From: Microvirga sp.
Lineage (GTDB): Bacteria > Pseudomonadota > Alphaproteobacteria > Rhizobiales > Beijerinckiaceae
Assembly (NCBI GenBank): GCA_031181145.1
Contig: JAPSLB010000004.1
Coordinates: 62,001 to 126,000 of the forward strand
Direction: 5' to 3'
Length of the DNA stretch: 64,000 nucleotides
The notes beneath the pieces are model-generated. The model was not told the DNA's origin, did not search any database, and worked only from the letters and a program-made list of their open reading frames with translations. The translations under genes were made by a program, and so were the position numbers. This document shows, one piece after another, positions 19,060 to 28,700 of the stretch; position 1 is the first letter of the stretch, and each line of letters begins with the position of its first letter.

Positions 19060-19950
19060 ATGCGGCCAGCCATCGTCGACGAGTTCGATCCCCCTTTTGT
19101 CCTGACAGAGCCCGCGGCGCAGACGATTCCCTTCGTCTTTAACGCCCCCCATGCCGGCGCCGTCTACCCTGCCTCTTTCCTGACGGCATCCCGCTTGGAT
19201 GCCGTAGCGTTGCGCCGCTCGGAAGACGCCTATGTCGACGAGCTCTTCGCCGGGGTGACGGGGCTGGGCGCTCCCCTGATGGCAGCGCGCTTCCCCCGGG
19301 CCTATCTGGATCTCAACCGGGAGCCCTACGAACTCGACTCGCGCATGTTCGACGGCAGGCTCCCGCCCTTCGCCAACACCCGCTCCATGCGCGTGGCCGG
19401 AGGCCTGGGAACCATCCCCCGCATCGTCGCAGACGGGCAGGAGATCTACCATTCGCGCCTCTCCGTCGACGAGGCGCTCCACCGGATCGAGTGGCTCTAC
19501 AAGCCCTATCACCGGGCTCTGCGTCAGCTCGTGCGCCGCACGGCAGACCTGTTCGGCCACGCCATCCTCATCGATTGCCACTCCATGCCTTCCTCCAGCG
19601 TGAGCCGGGACGACGGCACCAAGGCGGATATCGTGCTGGGTGACCGCTACGGCACCTCCTGCGCGAGCCTGCTGATCGATCTCGTCGAAGCCGCCCTGAG
19701 AGGGCGTGGCTATATCGTGGTGCGCAACAAGCCCTACGCGGGCGGTTTCATCACCGAGCATTACGGAGAGCCGGCCCTGGGGCGGCATGCGCTGCAGGTG
19801 GAGATCAATCGGGCGCTCTACATGGAGGAGCGCAGCATGACGAAGAAGCCGGGCTTCGCCATTCTGGCGGAGGATCTGTTCCAGGCATTCACCCAAGTTG
19901 TCGCGGATCTCGAAGGCGATCTGACGACCCGGCGCATCGCGGCCGAATAG
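19060..19950 (+). CDS. N-formylglutamate amidohydrolase family protein (second copy)
   Basis: Protein of 296 aa, FGase family (PF05013), distinct from the one at 12561-13394. Motifs: FVFNAPHAGAVYPASF near 28-43, LDLNREPYELDSRMF, ILIDCHSMPSSS near 170 and QVEINRALYM near 250, with the probable zinc ligands in NAPH and IDCHS. It could deformylate N-formylglutamate or act on a related amide; no hut genes are present. Start ATG at 19060 fits the family start but has no clear ribosome site; a GTG at 18991 is the alternative. Divergent from cpdR, and convergent with the MFS gene. Confidence 0.82.
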   Translation: MRPAIVDEFDPPFVLTEPAAQTIPFVFNAPHAGAVYPASFLTASRLDAVALRRSEDAYVDELFAGVTGLGAPLMAARFPRAYLDLNREPYELDSRMFDGRLPPFANTRSMRVAGGLGTIPRIVADGQEIYHSRLSVDEALHRIEWLYKPYHRALRQLVRRTADLFGHAILIDCHSMPSSSVSRDDGTKADIVLGDRYGTSCASLLIDLVEAALRGRGYIVVRNKPYAGGFITEHYGEPALGRHALQVEINRALYMEERSMTKKPGFAILAEDLFQAFTQVVADLEGDLTTRRIAAE

Positions 19951-20108
19951 GACGAGGACCAGAAAAGAAAAAAGGCCGCCGTCGCCGGCAGCCCGAAGTT
20001 TAGGGAGGAAACGCCCAAGAAGGGCTACGACAAGGCGACGCCATCGCCATATCGCAGTGCAATATTGCCTTCGCGCTGCACAAGAATCAATAGAAAAATC
20101 CTGTCTTG

Positions 20109-21368
20109 TTATGCCTTGAATGCATATCTGCTTGGATGCGGATCGATAGCCCTGGCATAGAAAATCAAGCTCAGGAGCAGCCAGACACCCAGGGTCCCGA
20201 AGACGAGCCGGTATCCCTCCGGAGAGTAGCCCCCCGAGGCCGAGCGCCCCATCAGGTCGATCAGAACGCCCGTAACGCTCTGTGAAAGAAAGGCTCCGCC
20301 CATGGTGCCGATATTCATGAGTGTGATGCCCCTGCCCGTCAGGTGCGGCGGGAACAAGGACTTGCCATGCGAGGTCAGGATGGGCGTGCAGGACACGCTC
20401 AGGCCGAACAGGATGAACCAGACCGGCACGAGAGCAGGATCCGGAGGCACGAAAACCATGACCGCCAGCATCAGGACGGCCGCCGAGCCGCCCGCGAGAA
20501 CCGGCTTCTTGTAGCTGCGCCAGAACCGGTCCGTCGCCCCCCAGAGCAGCATGCCGCAGATCTGCGCTCCCGCGCCGAGGAGCAGGATCCGCCCTCTCGT
20601 GGCGAGATCCGCCCCATGCACATCCGTCAGCCACGGCCCGCCCCAGAGACCGACGATGGAGACGAAGCAGGAATAGGCGGTCAGATGCATGAAGAACACC
20701 GACCGGAAGGACGGCACCCTCATGGCCGCGGCCACGCCTCGAAAGGCCTCGGACCAGCTCTCCCGCCCCTTGGAATACTCCGCATCCTTGGGCACCGCCA
20801 CCATGATCACCAGCGTCAGAGCGACGGCGATCGCCGCGACGGCCAGGAACGAGCCGCGCCAGCCGATGGCGGCGGAGGAAGCCGCGAGCGGCGCGGTCGC
20901 CGCAAGAGTGCCGAGATTGGCGCCGCCCATCTGAATGCTGGTGAGTCCCGCGAAGCGCTCGGGCGGAAAGCGCCGAGCGTAGATCACGAGGGGCGCCATG
21001 AAGAAGGTCGAGCACCCGAGGCCCATCAGGGCGCGGGCGGCGATCAGCAGGGAGGCGGAGGGAGCGAGAGCGAACAATACGGTGCCGGCCACGGCGATCA
21101 CGGAAGTGGCGAGCATGACGCGTTTGGGTCCGTAGCGGTCGATGAGGATCCCGACAGGAATCTGAACCGCCGCAAAGGTCAGGAAGAAGGCACTCGACAG
21201 GAGACCCGTCTGGGTGGCCGAAAGGGACAATTCCCGCGCCAGATCGTTGGCGATGACGCCGACCGAATTACGCAGGAACTGGCTGACCGCGTAGATCGCA
21301 ACCAGCGAGGTAACGAGGAAAACGGCCCTTTCAGAGCTGGCCGAGGAAACCTTGGCAGCAGAATCCAT
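20109..21368 (-). CDS. Major facilitator superfamily transporter
   Basis: Inner-membrane protein of 419 aa with about twelve hydrophobic helices. The MFS motif between helices 2 and 3 is visible (GILIDRYGPKRVML, near 70-83), as is a central loop around 200-215. The N-half pattern SQFLRNSVGVIANDLARELS resembles uncharacterised MFS carriers; the substrate is not evident. Start ATG at 21368 with GGGAGGG about 13 nt upstream. Upstream in-frame sequence to 21842 is antisense to hisN and not family-like. It is divergent from hisN across about 110 nt. Confidence 0.85.
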   Translation of the reverse strand: MDSAAKVSSASSERAVFLVTSLVAIYAVSQFLRNSVGVIANDLARELSLSATQTGLLSSAFFLTFAAVQIPVGILIDRYGPKRVMLATSVIAVAGTVLFALAPSASLLIAARALMGLGCSTFFMAPLVIYARRFPPERFAGLTSIQMGGANLGTLAATAPLAASSAAIGWRGSFLAVAAIAVALTLVIMVAVPKDAEYSKGRESWSEAFRGVAAAMRVPSFRSVFFMHLTAYSCFVSIVGLWGGPWLTDVHGADLATRGRILLLGAGAQICGMLLWGATDRFWRSYKKPVLAGGSAAVLMLAVMVFVPPDPALVPVWFILFGLSVSCTPILTSHGKSLFPPHLTGRGITLMNIGTMGGAFLSQSVTGVLIDLMGRSASGGYSPEGYRLVFGTLGVWLLLSLIFYARAIDPHPSRYAFKA

Positions 21369-21482
21369 GGATGACGTGCCCTCCCGGTGCCGCTGCTCAC
21401 TTGCCGCGCACACTACGCTTGATAAAAGCGGAGCGACAGCAGGCCAAGACCGGCCACCACGTTTCATAGAGGAAATCCGGGC

Positions 21483-22265
21483 ATGGGGCTCATCGACTTC
21501 ACGCATTTCGTCAACGAGCTCGCCACCTCGTCCGGCCAGGCGATCATGCCGTTCTTCCGGACCGCCATCGCGTCGGAGGACAAATCCCGCGGCGGCGCCT
21601 TCGACCCGGTGACGGAAGCGGACCGGGCGAGCGAGGCCACCATGCGCCACCTCATCAAGCGCAACTTTCCCACCCACGGCATCGTGGGCGAGGAGTTCGG
21701 AGCCGAGAACGCGGATGCGGATTACGTGTGGGTGCTCGATCCCATCGACGGAACCCGGGCCTTCATCGCGGGCCTTCCCACCTGGGGCACCCTGATCGGC
21801 CTCACCTACAAGGGCAGGCCGGTCTTCGGCATGATGCACCAACCCTTCACGGGCGAACGCTTCTTCGGGGATTGCGGCTCGAGCACTTATCGGGGTCCGG
21901 GCGGCGAGCGCAGACTCATGACCCGGCGCTGCGGCTCACTGAGGGATGCGGTGATCTCCACGACGAGCCCGCGCCTCTTCGCGGGCGAGGAGCTGCGCGC
22001 CTATGACCGCGTGGAAAGCGTGGCGCGTCTCGCCCGCTACGGCTGCGACTGCTATGCCTATTGCATGCTCGCCGCCGGCCATATCGACCTCGTGGTGGAA
22101 TCGGGCCTCAAGTCCTACGACATCGCGGCGCTGGTTCCGATCATCGAGGGCGCGGGCGGCATCGTCACCACCTGGGACGGCGGGTCAGCCGCCAATGGCG
22201 GGCGTATCGTCGCGGCTGGCGACCGCCGGGTTCACGCCGCTGCCGTCGAGCTGCTCAGCAGATAA
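21483..22265 (+). CDS. hisN: Histidinol-phosphatase, inositol-monophosphatase type
   Basis: Mg-dependent phosphatase of 260 aa. The family motifs are intact: GIVGEEFGAE near 67-76, WVLDPIDGTRAFI near 83-95 and the late GLKSYDIAALVPII. The sequence fits the HisN subgroup, which removes phosphate from histidinol phosphate in histidine biosynthesis, better than SuhB, but inositol-1-phosphatase activity cannot be excluded. Start ATG at 21483. Its last 81 nt overlap, in antisense, the 3' end of the convergent lysophospholipase-like gene. Confidence 0.85.
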   Translation: MGLIDFTHFVNELATSSGQAIMPFFRTAIASEDKSRGGAFDPVTEADRASEATMRHLIKRNFPTHGIVGEEFGAENADADYVWVLDPIDGTRAFIAGLPTWGTLIGLTYKGRPVFGMMHQPFTGERFFGDCGSSTYRGPGGERRLMTRRCGSLRDAVISTTSPRLFAGEELRAYDRVESVARLARYGCDCYAYCMLAAGHIDLVVESGLKSYDIAALVPIIEGAGGIVTTWDGGSAANGGRIVAAGDRRVHAAAVELLSR

Positions 22266-23258
22266 TCCCAGGGCCGCCAAGTCGGCCTCCTGCTTTACGA
22301 CCGGATCGGGCGTGCCCGGAATGAAGGCGTCGAAGGCGGCCCAGAACTGCTCGCGGATCTCATCGCGCTCCATGAGGATCTCATGGCGCGCGCCGGGAAT
22401 CACGATGGCATGGCCCGCCTTGAGCCGCGCGGCGAAACGCTCCGTCGCCGGCGTCGCGCAGACCGGATCGGCGCCTGCTGCGATGATCAGCGTGGGCAGT
22501 CGGATCTTCAGCGCGTAGTTCGGCGCAGTGAAGCACTTCATGAAGCGGAAGGCGGAGTCGAGCCACGCCACCGTCGGCGCGCCGATGGCGCCCGGTCCGA
22601 TGGCGGTCGCCGCGTCCGCGTTGCGGGAATAGCGAAGAGGATCGCTCGTCAGGCGGTTGCCCTTGAACGGCAGGGTCGAGATCGATGTCTCGCCGCCGCC
22701 AGGCACGAACATCGTGCCGAACCCGAGGAGCCTCAGGAGGCGCGCGAGAAGCGCCGCACTGCGCGTGCGTCTGACGATGGACAGCGCGATCATCGGTGTG
22801 GTGGTGACAAGCCGGCGGAAAGGCAGCCAGCTCTCATAGGCCGCGTTGAGCGCGATGGCCCCGCCCATGGAATGGGCGAGCGCGAAATGAGGCTCGGGCA
22901 TGTGCGGAATCAGGATCTGGTCGCGCACGGCCTCCAGGTCGAGCCGGTAATCGGCGAAACGCCTTACATGGCCTTTGCGGGGATTCTTGACCTGCCGCCC
23001 GGAAAACCCCTGCCCGCGCCAGTCGAAGGTCACGACCGCAAAGCCACGCTTGAGCAGGTCACCCACCGTCTCGAAATATTTCTCGATGAACTCCGCCCTG
23101 CCGTGCAGGATACAGACGGTCCCCTTCGGCCGGTCTGTTTCGGCCTTCCAATAGGCGACACGCAAGGCGATGCCGTCGGCGGTGGTGATGCTGGTGAGCA
23201 CCGGCTCGCCGGGCACGGGATTGTCGGGAGTTGGGAAGAATTCCACGGCAGGTCTCAC
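22185..23258 (-). CDS. Alpha/beta hydrolase, lysophospholipase/monoacylglycerol-lipase type
   Basis: Protein of 357 aa, Hydrolase_4 family. Visible: CILHGRAEFIEKY, FDWRGQGFSGR, the nucleophile elbow AHSMGGA near 148-154, and a catalytic-type His in GARHEILME near 305. No signal peptide, so probably cytosolic; it may hydrolyse lysophospholipids or monoacylglycerols. The start is a GTG at 23258 with AAAGGGGG about 14 nt upstream; a GTG at 23246 is possible. Its last 27 codons are antisense to hisN, an overlap well above the usual few bases. Confidence 0.85.
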   Translation of the reverse strand: MRPAVEFFPTPDNPVPGEPVLTSITTADGIALRVAYWKAETDRPKGTVCILHGRAEFIEKYFETVGDLLKRGFAVVTFDWRGQGFSGRQVKNPRKGHVRRFADYRLDLEAVRDQILIPHMPEPHFALAHSMGGAIALNAAYESWLPFRRLVTTTPMIALSIVRRTRSAALLARLLRLLGFGTMFVPGGGETSISTLPFKGNRLTSDPLRYSRNADAATAIGPGAIGAPTVAWLDSAFRFMKCFTAPNYALKIRLPTLIIAAGADPVCATPATERFAARLKAGHAIVIPGARHEILMERDEIREQFWAAFDAFIPGTPDPVVKQEADLAALGLSAEQLDGSGVNPAVASRDDTPAIGG

Positions 23259-23309
23259 GAAACGATGTGACCCCCTTTATAGGGCGCTTCCGGCCCGTGG
23301 GGCGAGCCT

Positions 23310-23340
23310 CTTGAACGCAAACCTGCCTATTCCCACATGG
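23310..23340 (+). promoter_or_regulatory. Sigma-32 (RpoH)-like promoter of hsp20
   Basis: CTTGAAC at 23310-23316 and CCCACATGG at 23332-23340 are separated by 15 nt. They resemble the heat-shock consensus CTTGAAA - CCCCAT. Transcription from about 23347 would give a leader of about 90 nt carrying the RNA thermometer. Confidence 0.4.
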
Positions 23341-23374
23341 AAGTGGTGGCGGCCCGATGGCGTCACGATACCCG

Positions 23375-23436
23375 GATCCAGGCTCAAGAGAGGTGGATCT
23401 TCACGAGATGCATGTTGCTTCTGATGGAGGATATGC
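23375..23436 (+). promoter_or_regulatory. ROSE-like RNA thermometer in the hsp20 leader
   Basis: An upstream hairpin pairs GATCCA (23375-23380) with TGGATC (23394-23399). The 3' hairpin at 23410-23436 pairs GCAT with ATGC and places TTGCTTC opposite the Shine-Dalgarno GGAGGAT, with non-canonical G-G and U-G contacts. The TTGCT motif facing the ribosome site just before the ATG is the hallmark of ROSE elements that control rhizobial small heat-shock genes. Confidence 0.72.
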
Positions 23437-23437
23437 C

Positions 23438-23896
23438 ATGCGACAGTTCGATCTTGCCCCCCTGTACCGCAACACGGTCGGTTTCGACCGGCTCTTCTCG
23501 ATGCTCGACCAGATGGTCGGCGTCGACGCGGCTCCGAGCTACCCACCCTACAACATCGAGCGCACCGGCGAGAATGCCTATCGCATCTCGATTGCGGTTG
23601 CCGGCTTCACCGACAAGGACCTCACCATAGAGGTGAAGGAAAACACCCTCTCCGTGCGCGGAGACAAGCAGACCGACCAGGAGCGCAAGGCTGAAGTGCT
23701 CCATCAGGGCATCGCGGCGCGCAGCTTCGACCGGCGCTTCCAGATGGCCGACGGCGTCCAGGTGACGGGCGCCTCCCTTGAGAACGGTCTGCTGCATCTG
23801 GACCTCGTGCGCGAGACGCCTGAGGCCAAGAAGCCGAAGCTCATCCCGATTTCCACGAGCGGCACTCAGGTCCTCGAGACCAAGCAGGCCGCCTGA
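23438..23896 (+). CDS. Small heat-shock protein, Hsp20/alpha-crystallin family
   Basis: ATP-independent holdase chaperone of 152 aa, IbpA-like class A. The start (MRQFDLAPLYRNTVGFDRLF) and the core (YPPYNIERTGENAYRISIAV, AGFTDKDLTIEV, ARSFDRRFQM) match rhizobial HspA/IbpA proteins, and the alpha-crystallin domain spans about 38-130. GASLENGLLHLDLVRE is the usual end of the domain. Start ATG at 23438 has GGAGG 9 nt upstream, buried in the ROSE-like hairpin, so translation should rise with temperature. A strong terminator follows. Confidence 0.93.
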   Translation: MRQFDLAPLYRNTVGFDRLFSMLDQMVGVDAAPSYPPYNIERTGENAYRISIAVAGFTDKDLTIEVKENTLSVRGDKQTDQERKAEVLHQGIAARSFDRRFQMADGVQVTGASLENGLLHLDLVRETPEAKKPKLIPISTSGTQVLETKQAA

Positions 23897-23925
23897 GGCC
23901 TTTCGCGAGAGCCTGAAACAAAAAG

Positions 23926-23957
23926 AGCGCCCCGGTTGATCCGGGGCGCTTTTCTTT
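23926..23957 (+). terminator. Rho-independent terminator after hsp20
   Basis: Perfect 10-bp stem AGCGCCCCGG (23926-23935) / CCGGGGCGCT (23941-23950), 5-nt loop, then TTTCTTT. A run of A on the 5' side means it could also serve the minus strand. It lies 29 nt past the hsp20 stop. Confidence 0.92.
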
Positions 23958-24084
23958 GTGGGAACCTGGTCCTGGTCGTCCCGCCGGGGCTGGAGGTGAA
24001 CCCCGTTGGTAAAGGTCTCGTGGGGCCAGACATCGTGGGTGAATGCGGCAAGGTTAGGGCAAGGACCAGAGAAGGATGGGACGA

Positions 24085-25161
24085 TCACTCCGCCGCCTGC
24101 CGGGAGGCGGCCGAGCGGGCGATGTCGAGTACCCTGCGTACATCTTCCTCCTGGGTGGCGAAGGAGAGCACGAGGCGGATCAGGGCCTCGTCCGGTCCGA
24201 TCCTCTCGCCTTCGGGCAGGCTCAACTCCGTCCAGGGATGGTAGAGCACGCCTGCCTTCTTAAGCTCCTTGTCCATGGCAGTCGGGACGACCGGAAAGAC
24301 CTCGTTGGCCTGGGTTTCCCAGGCCAGCCGCACGCCGGGAAGCTGCGAAAGCCCGTCCGAGAGGAGCTTTGCCAGGCGGTTGGCATGGCGGGCATTCTCG
24401 TACCAGTGGTCGCCGGCGAAATAGCCTTCGAACTGGGCCGAGATCAGGCGGCCCTTGGAAACGATCTGACCGGCGCGCTTGGACCGGTAATCGAGCGATT
24501 CGGCGAGCTCGGGCCTGAACACCACGATGGCTTCGGCCATCAGGCACCCGTTCTTCGTTCCGCCGAAGGAGAGAATGTCCACGCCTTGCTTCCAGGTCAT
24601 CTCCGCCGGGGTGCAGCCGAGCGCCACCAGGGCATTGGCGAAACGTGCCCCGTCCATGTGGAAGACGAGTCCGTGCTCCCGGCAGACATCGCCGAGTTCT
24701 TTAAGCTCCTCGAGGCCGTAGACGAGACCGCACTCGGACACCTGCGAGATCGAAAGAGCCTTGGGCGGCATCTGCTTCACGGCCCTCGGCAGCCCCTTCA
24801 GATATGCCGAGACGCTCTCGGCCGTGAGCTTCGCGCCAACTCCCGGGAGACCTGCGAGCTTGGCTCCGTGCATGAAGAATTCCGGCGCGCCGCATTCGTC
24901 GTCGATCACGTGCGCCTCCCGGTGGCAGACGCACAGGCCGTAGGGCGGCACTGCCGAGGAGAGCGCAAGCGCGTTGGCGGCGGTGCCGGTGGCCACGAAG
25001 AACACGCAGACCTCCCGCTCGAAGATCTCGTTGAAGCGCCCCTTCACCCGCCTGGTGATCTCGTCGCCCCCATAGGCCGCCATGGCCCCTGCATTGGCCT
25101 GATTCAGGGCCTGCAGCACCTGGGGACTGGCGCCCACGATATTGTCGCTTGCGAAATTCAT
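24085..25161 (-). CDS. Low-specificity L-threonine aldolase
   Basis: PLP enzyme of 358 aa, fold type I, that cleaves L-threonine or allo-threonine to glycine and acetaldehyde. It begins MNFASDNIVGASPQVLQAL, with GDEITRRVK, FFVATGTAANALAL near 53-66, HVIDDECGAPEF, HMDGARFANAL near 165-175 and the PLP-lysine motif SFGGTKNG near 195-203. Length fits the family. Start ATG at 25161 has GAGGAGACA directly upstream. It is divergent from gltB across a 600-nt gap and has no close operon partner. The 127 nt between its stop and the hsp20 terminator show nothing. Confidence 0.92.
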   Translation of the reverse strand: MNFASDNIVGASPQVLQALNQANAGAMAAYGGDEITRRVKGRFNEIFEREVCVFFVATGTAANALALSSAVPPYGLCVCHREAHVIDDECGAPEFFMHGAKLAGLPGVGAKLTAESVSAYLKGLPRAVKQMPPKALSISQVSECGLVYGLEELKELGDVCREHGLVFHMDGARFANALVALGCTPAEMTWKQGVDILSFGGTKNGCLMAEAIVVFRPELAESLDYRSKRAGQIVSKGRLISAQFEGYFAGDHWYENARHANRLAKLLSDGLSQLPGVRLAWETQANEVFPVVPTAMDKELKKAGVLYHPWTELSLPEGERIGPDEALIRLVLSFATQEEDVRRVLDIARSAASRQAAE

Positions 25162-25528
25162 CGATTGTCTCCTCGATCATCGGGGCGAAAAGCGGCGCAT
25201 CGCCGGCTGCGGAACCGGTGGCCCTCGTCGACGAACCGGAAGTCCGTGCAACCGACACCGTATCCGTTTGTCCGCATGATGCGCCGGACCGGCGCAGCCT
25301 CCCCATGAGGACCGACATGTCAAGATCATTGACCCATCGGCGAAGACTTTCGTTTCCGGGGGCCAAAGGTTGCTTTTGTTACATTCTGGGTTGGCTGCTT
25401 GTAACTTTTATCTAAAATTTTTCTAAACCCTCTTGTGCCCTTCTCGGTTCTCTGGCAATTTGCCGACATTAGGACAGCGATACTGTCCCATTTGGGGTGC
25501 CCGCACCCTTTGGCCTGAGGTTCTCTTG

Positions 25529-25609
25529 ATGCTTCGTCAAATGCGAACGACGCGAGATACCGAAAAACCTGCCCACAAAACGTGGGCGGGACGGGCAACT
25601 TTGGGCTGA
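25529..25609 (+). CDS. Possible 26-residue leader peptide upstream of gltB
   Basis: ATG at 25529 with GAGG about 9 nt upstream opens a 26-codon frame (begins MLRQMRTTRD, ends RATLG) that stops at 25607-25609. The stop lies in the left arm of the GGGCT/AGCCC hairpin, and the 9-bp hairpin at 25568-25590 lies inside the frame. A ribosome reading it would open these stems, as in attenuation leaders. No Glu or Gln run is present, only one of each. Speculative. Confidence 0.25.
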   Translation: MLRQMRTTRDTEKPAHKTWAGRATLG

Positions 25610-25692
25610 ATTCAAGCCCGGGATGCCCGCGAGGTGCGGGCTCTCCCTCCGGTGACCCGAGCCTCGCAAGACGCGGGAAGCGGCGGGCATCC
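25568..25692 (+). promoter_or_regulatory. Structured RNA leader of gltB
   Basis: Three nested or consecutive stems: CCTGCCCAC/GTGGGCGGG (25568-25576/25582-25590, 9 bp with one wobble), GGGCT/AGCCC (25603-25607/25615-25619), and a perfect 10-bp closing stem GGATGCCCGC/GCGGGCATCC (25621-25630/25683-25692) around a further GC-rich imperfect hairpin. I do not recognise a known riboswitch class. It ends 76 nt before the gltB start. Confidence 0.45.
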
Positions 25693-25768
25693 GGAAGATC
25701 CAACCATCCGACGGGCCCGAAAGCCGCCCCAACAACCTTGAAGACGTGTTCGGATGTAAGGATCTGCC

Positions 25769-28700
25769 ATGAGCAACGTGCCAACGAAGAGCCTGGAAAG
25801 CAAAGTGCCAAGCCGCACGGCCACGACGGCGGATACCGTCAAACTCGTGCGTGATCCGGGCCTTCCCGCTCCTCAGGGTCTCTATCATCCGCGCAACGAG
25901 CAGGATTCCTGCGGCGTCGGCTTCATCGCCGACATGAAGAACCGCAAGTCCCACGACATCGTCGAGCAGGGCCTGTCGATTCTGCACAACCTCGACCACC
26001 GCGGCGCGGTGGGTGCGGATCCGAAGATGGGCGACGGATGCGGCATCCTGGTTCAGATCCCGCACAAGTTCTTTGCCGCCGAATGCGCCAAGCTCGGCAT
26101 ATGGCTGCCTGAAGAAGGGCAGTATGGCGTCGGCCATCTGTTCATGCCCCGCGATCCGGAGGGCTTCAAGCTCGTCGAGGAGATCGTCTCGAAGGCGATC
26201 GCCGACGAAGGTCTGCAGGTTCTCGGCTGGCGTGAGGTACCTGTTGATTCGAGCGATCTCGGCGAGAGCGTGAAGGCCACCGAGCCCCTGCACCGCCAGA
26301 TCTTCATCGGCAAGGGCAAGGGCATGGACGATCAGGAGACCTTCGAGCGTCGCCTGTTCATCGCCCGCAAGGTCATCTCGAACGCCGTCTATGACATGAA
26401 GGACGAGCGCACTGCCGGTTACTATCCGGTGAGCCTGTCCTCGCGCACCATCGTCTACAAGGGCATGGTGCTCGTGACTCAGCTGCGCCAGTACTATCGC
26501 GACCTGCAGGATCCGCGCTTCGAGAGCGCCATCGCCCTCGTGCATCAGCGCTTCGCCACCAACACTTTCCCGACCTGGCAGCTCGCACACCCCTACCGCA
26601 TGGTCGCGCATAACGGCGAGATCAACACGCTGCGCGGAAACGTGAACTGGATGGCCGCGCGGCAGGCTTCCGTCGATTCGGAACTCTTCGGCAACGACAT
26701 CTCAAAGCTCTGGCCCATTTCCTACGAGGGCCAGTCTGACACCGCCTGCTTCGACAACGCTCTCGAATTCCTGGTGCGCGGCGGCTACTCGCTGTCCCAC
26801 GCCATGATGATGCTGATCCCGGAGGCCTGGGCAGGCAACCCGCTCATGAACGACGACCGCCGCGCGTTCTACGAATACCATGCGGCTCTCATGGAGCCGT
26901 GGGACGGCCCGGCCGCCGTGTGCTTCACCGACGGCAAGCAGATCGGTGCGACGCTCGACCGCAACGGCCTTCGCCCTGCGCGCTACCTCGTGACCGACGA
27001 CGGCCTCGTGGTGCTCGCCTCCGAGATGGGCGTGCTGCCGATCCCGGAGGAGAAGATCGTCGAGAAGTGGCGCCTGCAACCGGGCAAGATGCTCCTCATC
27101 GACCTGGAGGAAGGCCGCATCATCTCCGACGACGAGATCAAGCAGCAGCTGTCCAACGCGCACCCCTACAAGGAGTGGCTGAAGCGCACTCAGATCGTGC
27201 TGGAGGACCTGAAGCCCGTCCAGGCGCGCGAGTCGCGCACCGACGTGTCGCTCCTCGACCGCCAGCAGGCCTTCGGCTACACGGCGGAAGACCTCAAGCT
27301 CCTCATGCAGCCCATGGCCGTCACCGGCCAGGAGGCGGTGGGTTCGATGGGCTCAGACACCCCGATCTCCGCCCTCTCCGACAAGCCGAAGCTGCTCTAC
27401 ACCTATTTCAAGCAGAACTTCGCGCAGGTGACCAACCCGCCGATCGACCCGATCCGCGAGGAGCTCGTCATGAGCCTCGTGTCGTTCATCGGGCCGCGCC
27501 CGAACATCCTCGATCTCGAAGGCACCTCGCGCCGCAAGCGGCTTGAAGTGCGCCAGCCGATCCTCACCAACGAAGACCTGGAAAAGATCCGCTGCATCGG
27601 CCATTTCGAGGACCGCTTCGACACGAAGACCCTCGACATCACCTATGATGCAGAGCTCGGCGCATCCGCTCTCGACGGCGCGCTCGACCGCCTCTGCGAC
27701 CGCGCGGAAGCGGCGGTTCACGGCGGCTACAACATCATCATTCTCTCCGACCGCATGGTCGGGCCGGATCGCATCCCGATTCCCGCGCTCCTCGCCACCG
27801 CCGCCGTGCACAATTACCTCATCCGCAAGGGCCTGCGCACCTCGGTCGGCCTGGTGCTCGAGAGCGGCGAGCCGCGCGAGATCCATCACTTCGCGTGCCT
27901 TGCCGGCTACGGTGCGGAAGCCATCAACCCGTATCTCGCCTTCGAAACCATCGCGGCGATGCACGAGGCCGGCGAGCTGCCGGAAGAGGTCGACGCCGAC
28001 GAGGCAATCAAGCGCTACATCAAGTCCATCGGCAAGGGCCTGCTGAAGGTGATGTCCAAGATGGGCATCTCCACCTACCAGTCCTATTGCGGCGCGCAGA
28101 TCTTCGATGCGATCGGGCTCAAGTCCGATTTCGTGGCGCGCGATTTCTTTGGAACCGCGACCACCATCGAAGGCATCGGCATGGACGAGGTGGCTCAAGA
28201 GACCGTGCGCCGCCACCGCGACGCCTTCGGCGATGCGCCGATCTACCGCAACTCGCTCGATGTGGGCGGCGAGTACGCCTATCGCCAGCGTGGTGAGGTG
28301 CATGCCTGGAACCCGGATACGGTCGCCACGCTCCAGCATGCCGTGCGCCTCAACGCGCAGGAGCGCTACCGCGAATTCGCCCGCCTCGTGAACGAGCAGG
28401 ACAACGAGCTCAAGACCATCCGCGGCCTTTTCCGCATCAGGAAGGCGGACGAGACGGGCCGCACGCCTGTTCCGCTGGACGAGGTCGAGCCCGCGCAGGA
28501 GATCGTGAAGCGCTTCTCCACCGGCGCCATGTCCTTCGGCTCGATTTCGAAGGAAGCGCACGAGACCCTGGCGCTCGCCATGAATGCCATCGGCGGCAAG
28601 TCCAACACGGGCGAGGGCGGCGAGGAGCCGGAACGCTTCCGTCCTCTCCCGGACGGACGCTCCAAGCGCTCCGCCATCAAGCAGGTGGCCTCCGGCCGCT

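Larger units (their letters stand above)
25162..25768. other. 607-nt intergenic region with structured gltB leader
   Basis: The half near the threonine aldolase (25162-25500) shows no gene or repeat that I can support. The half near gltB holds a possible 26-codon ORF (25529-25609) and a set of stem-loops (25568-25692), both described separately. A ribosome site AAGGAT precedes the gltB ATG. Confidence 0.7.

Noticed and set aside
21369..21842. N-terminal extension of the MFS transporter
   Set aside because: It is antisense to hisN, not hydrophobic, and the MFS fold starts after the ATG at 21368.
25568..25692. Known riboswitch (cobalamin, glycine, SAM) or 6S RNA in the gltB leader
   Set aside because: None of the conserved core sequences of these classes could be found; only generic stems are visible.
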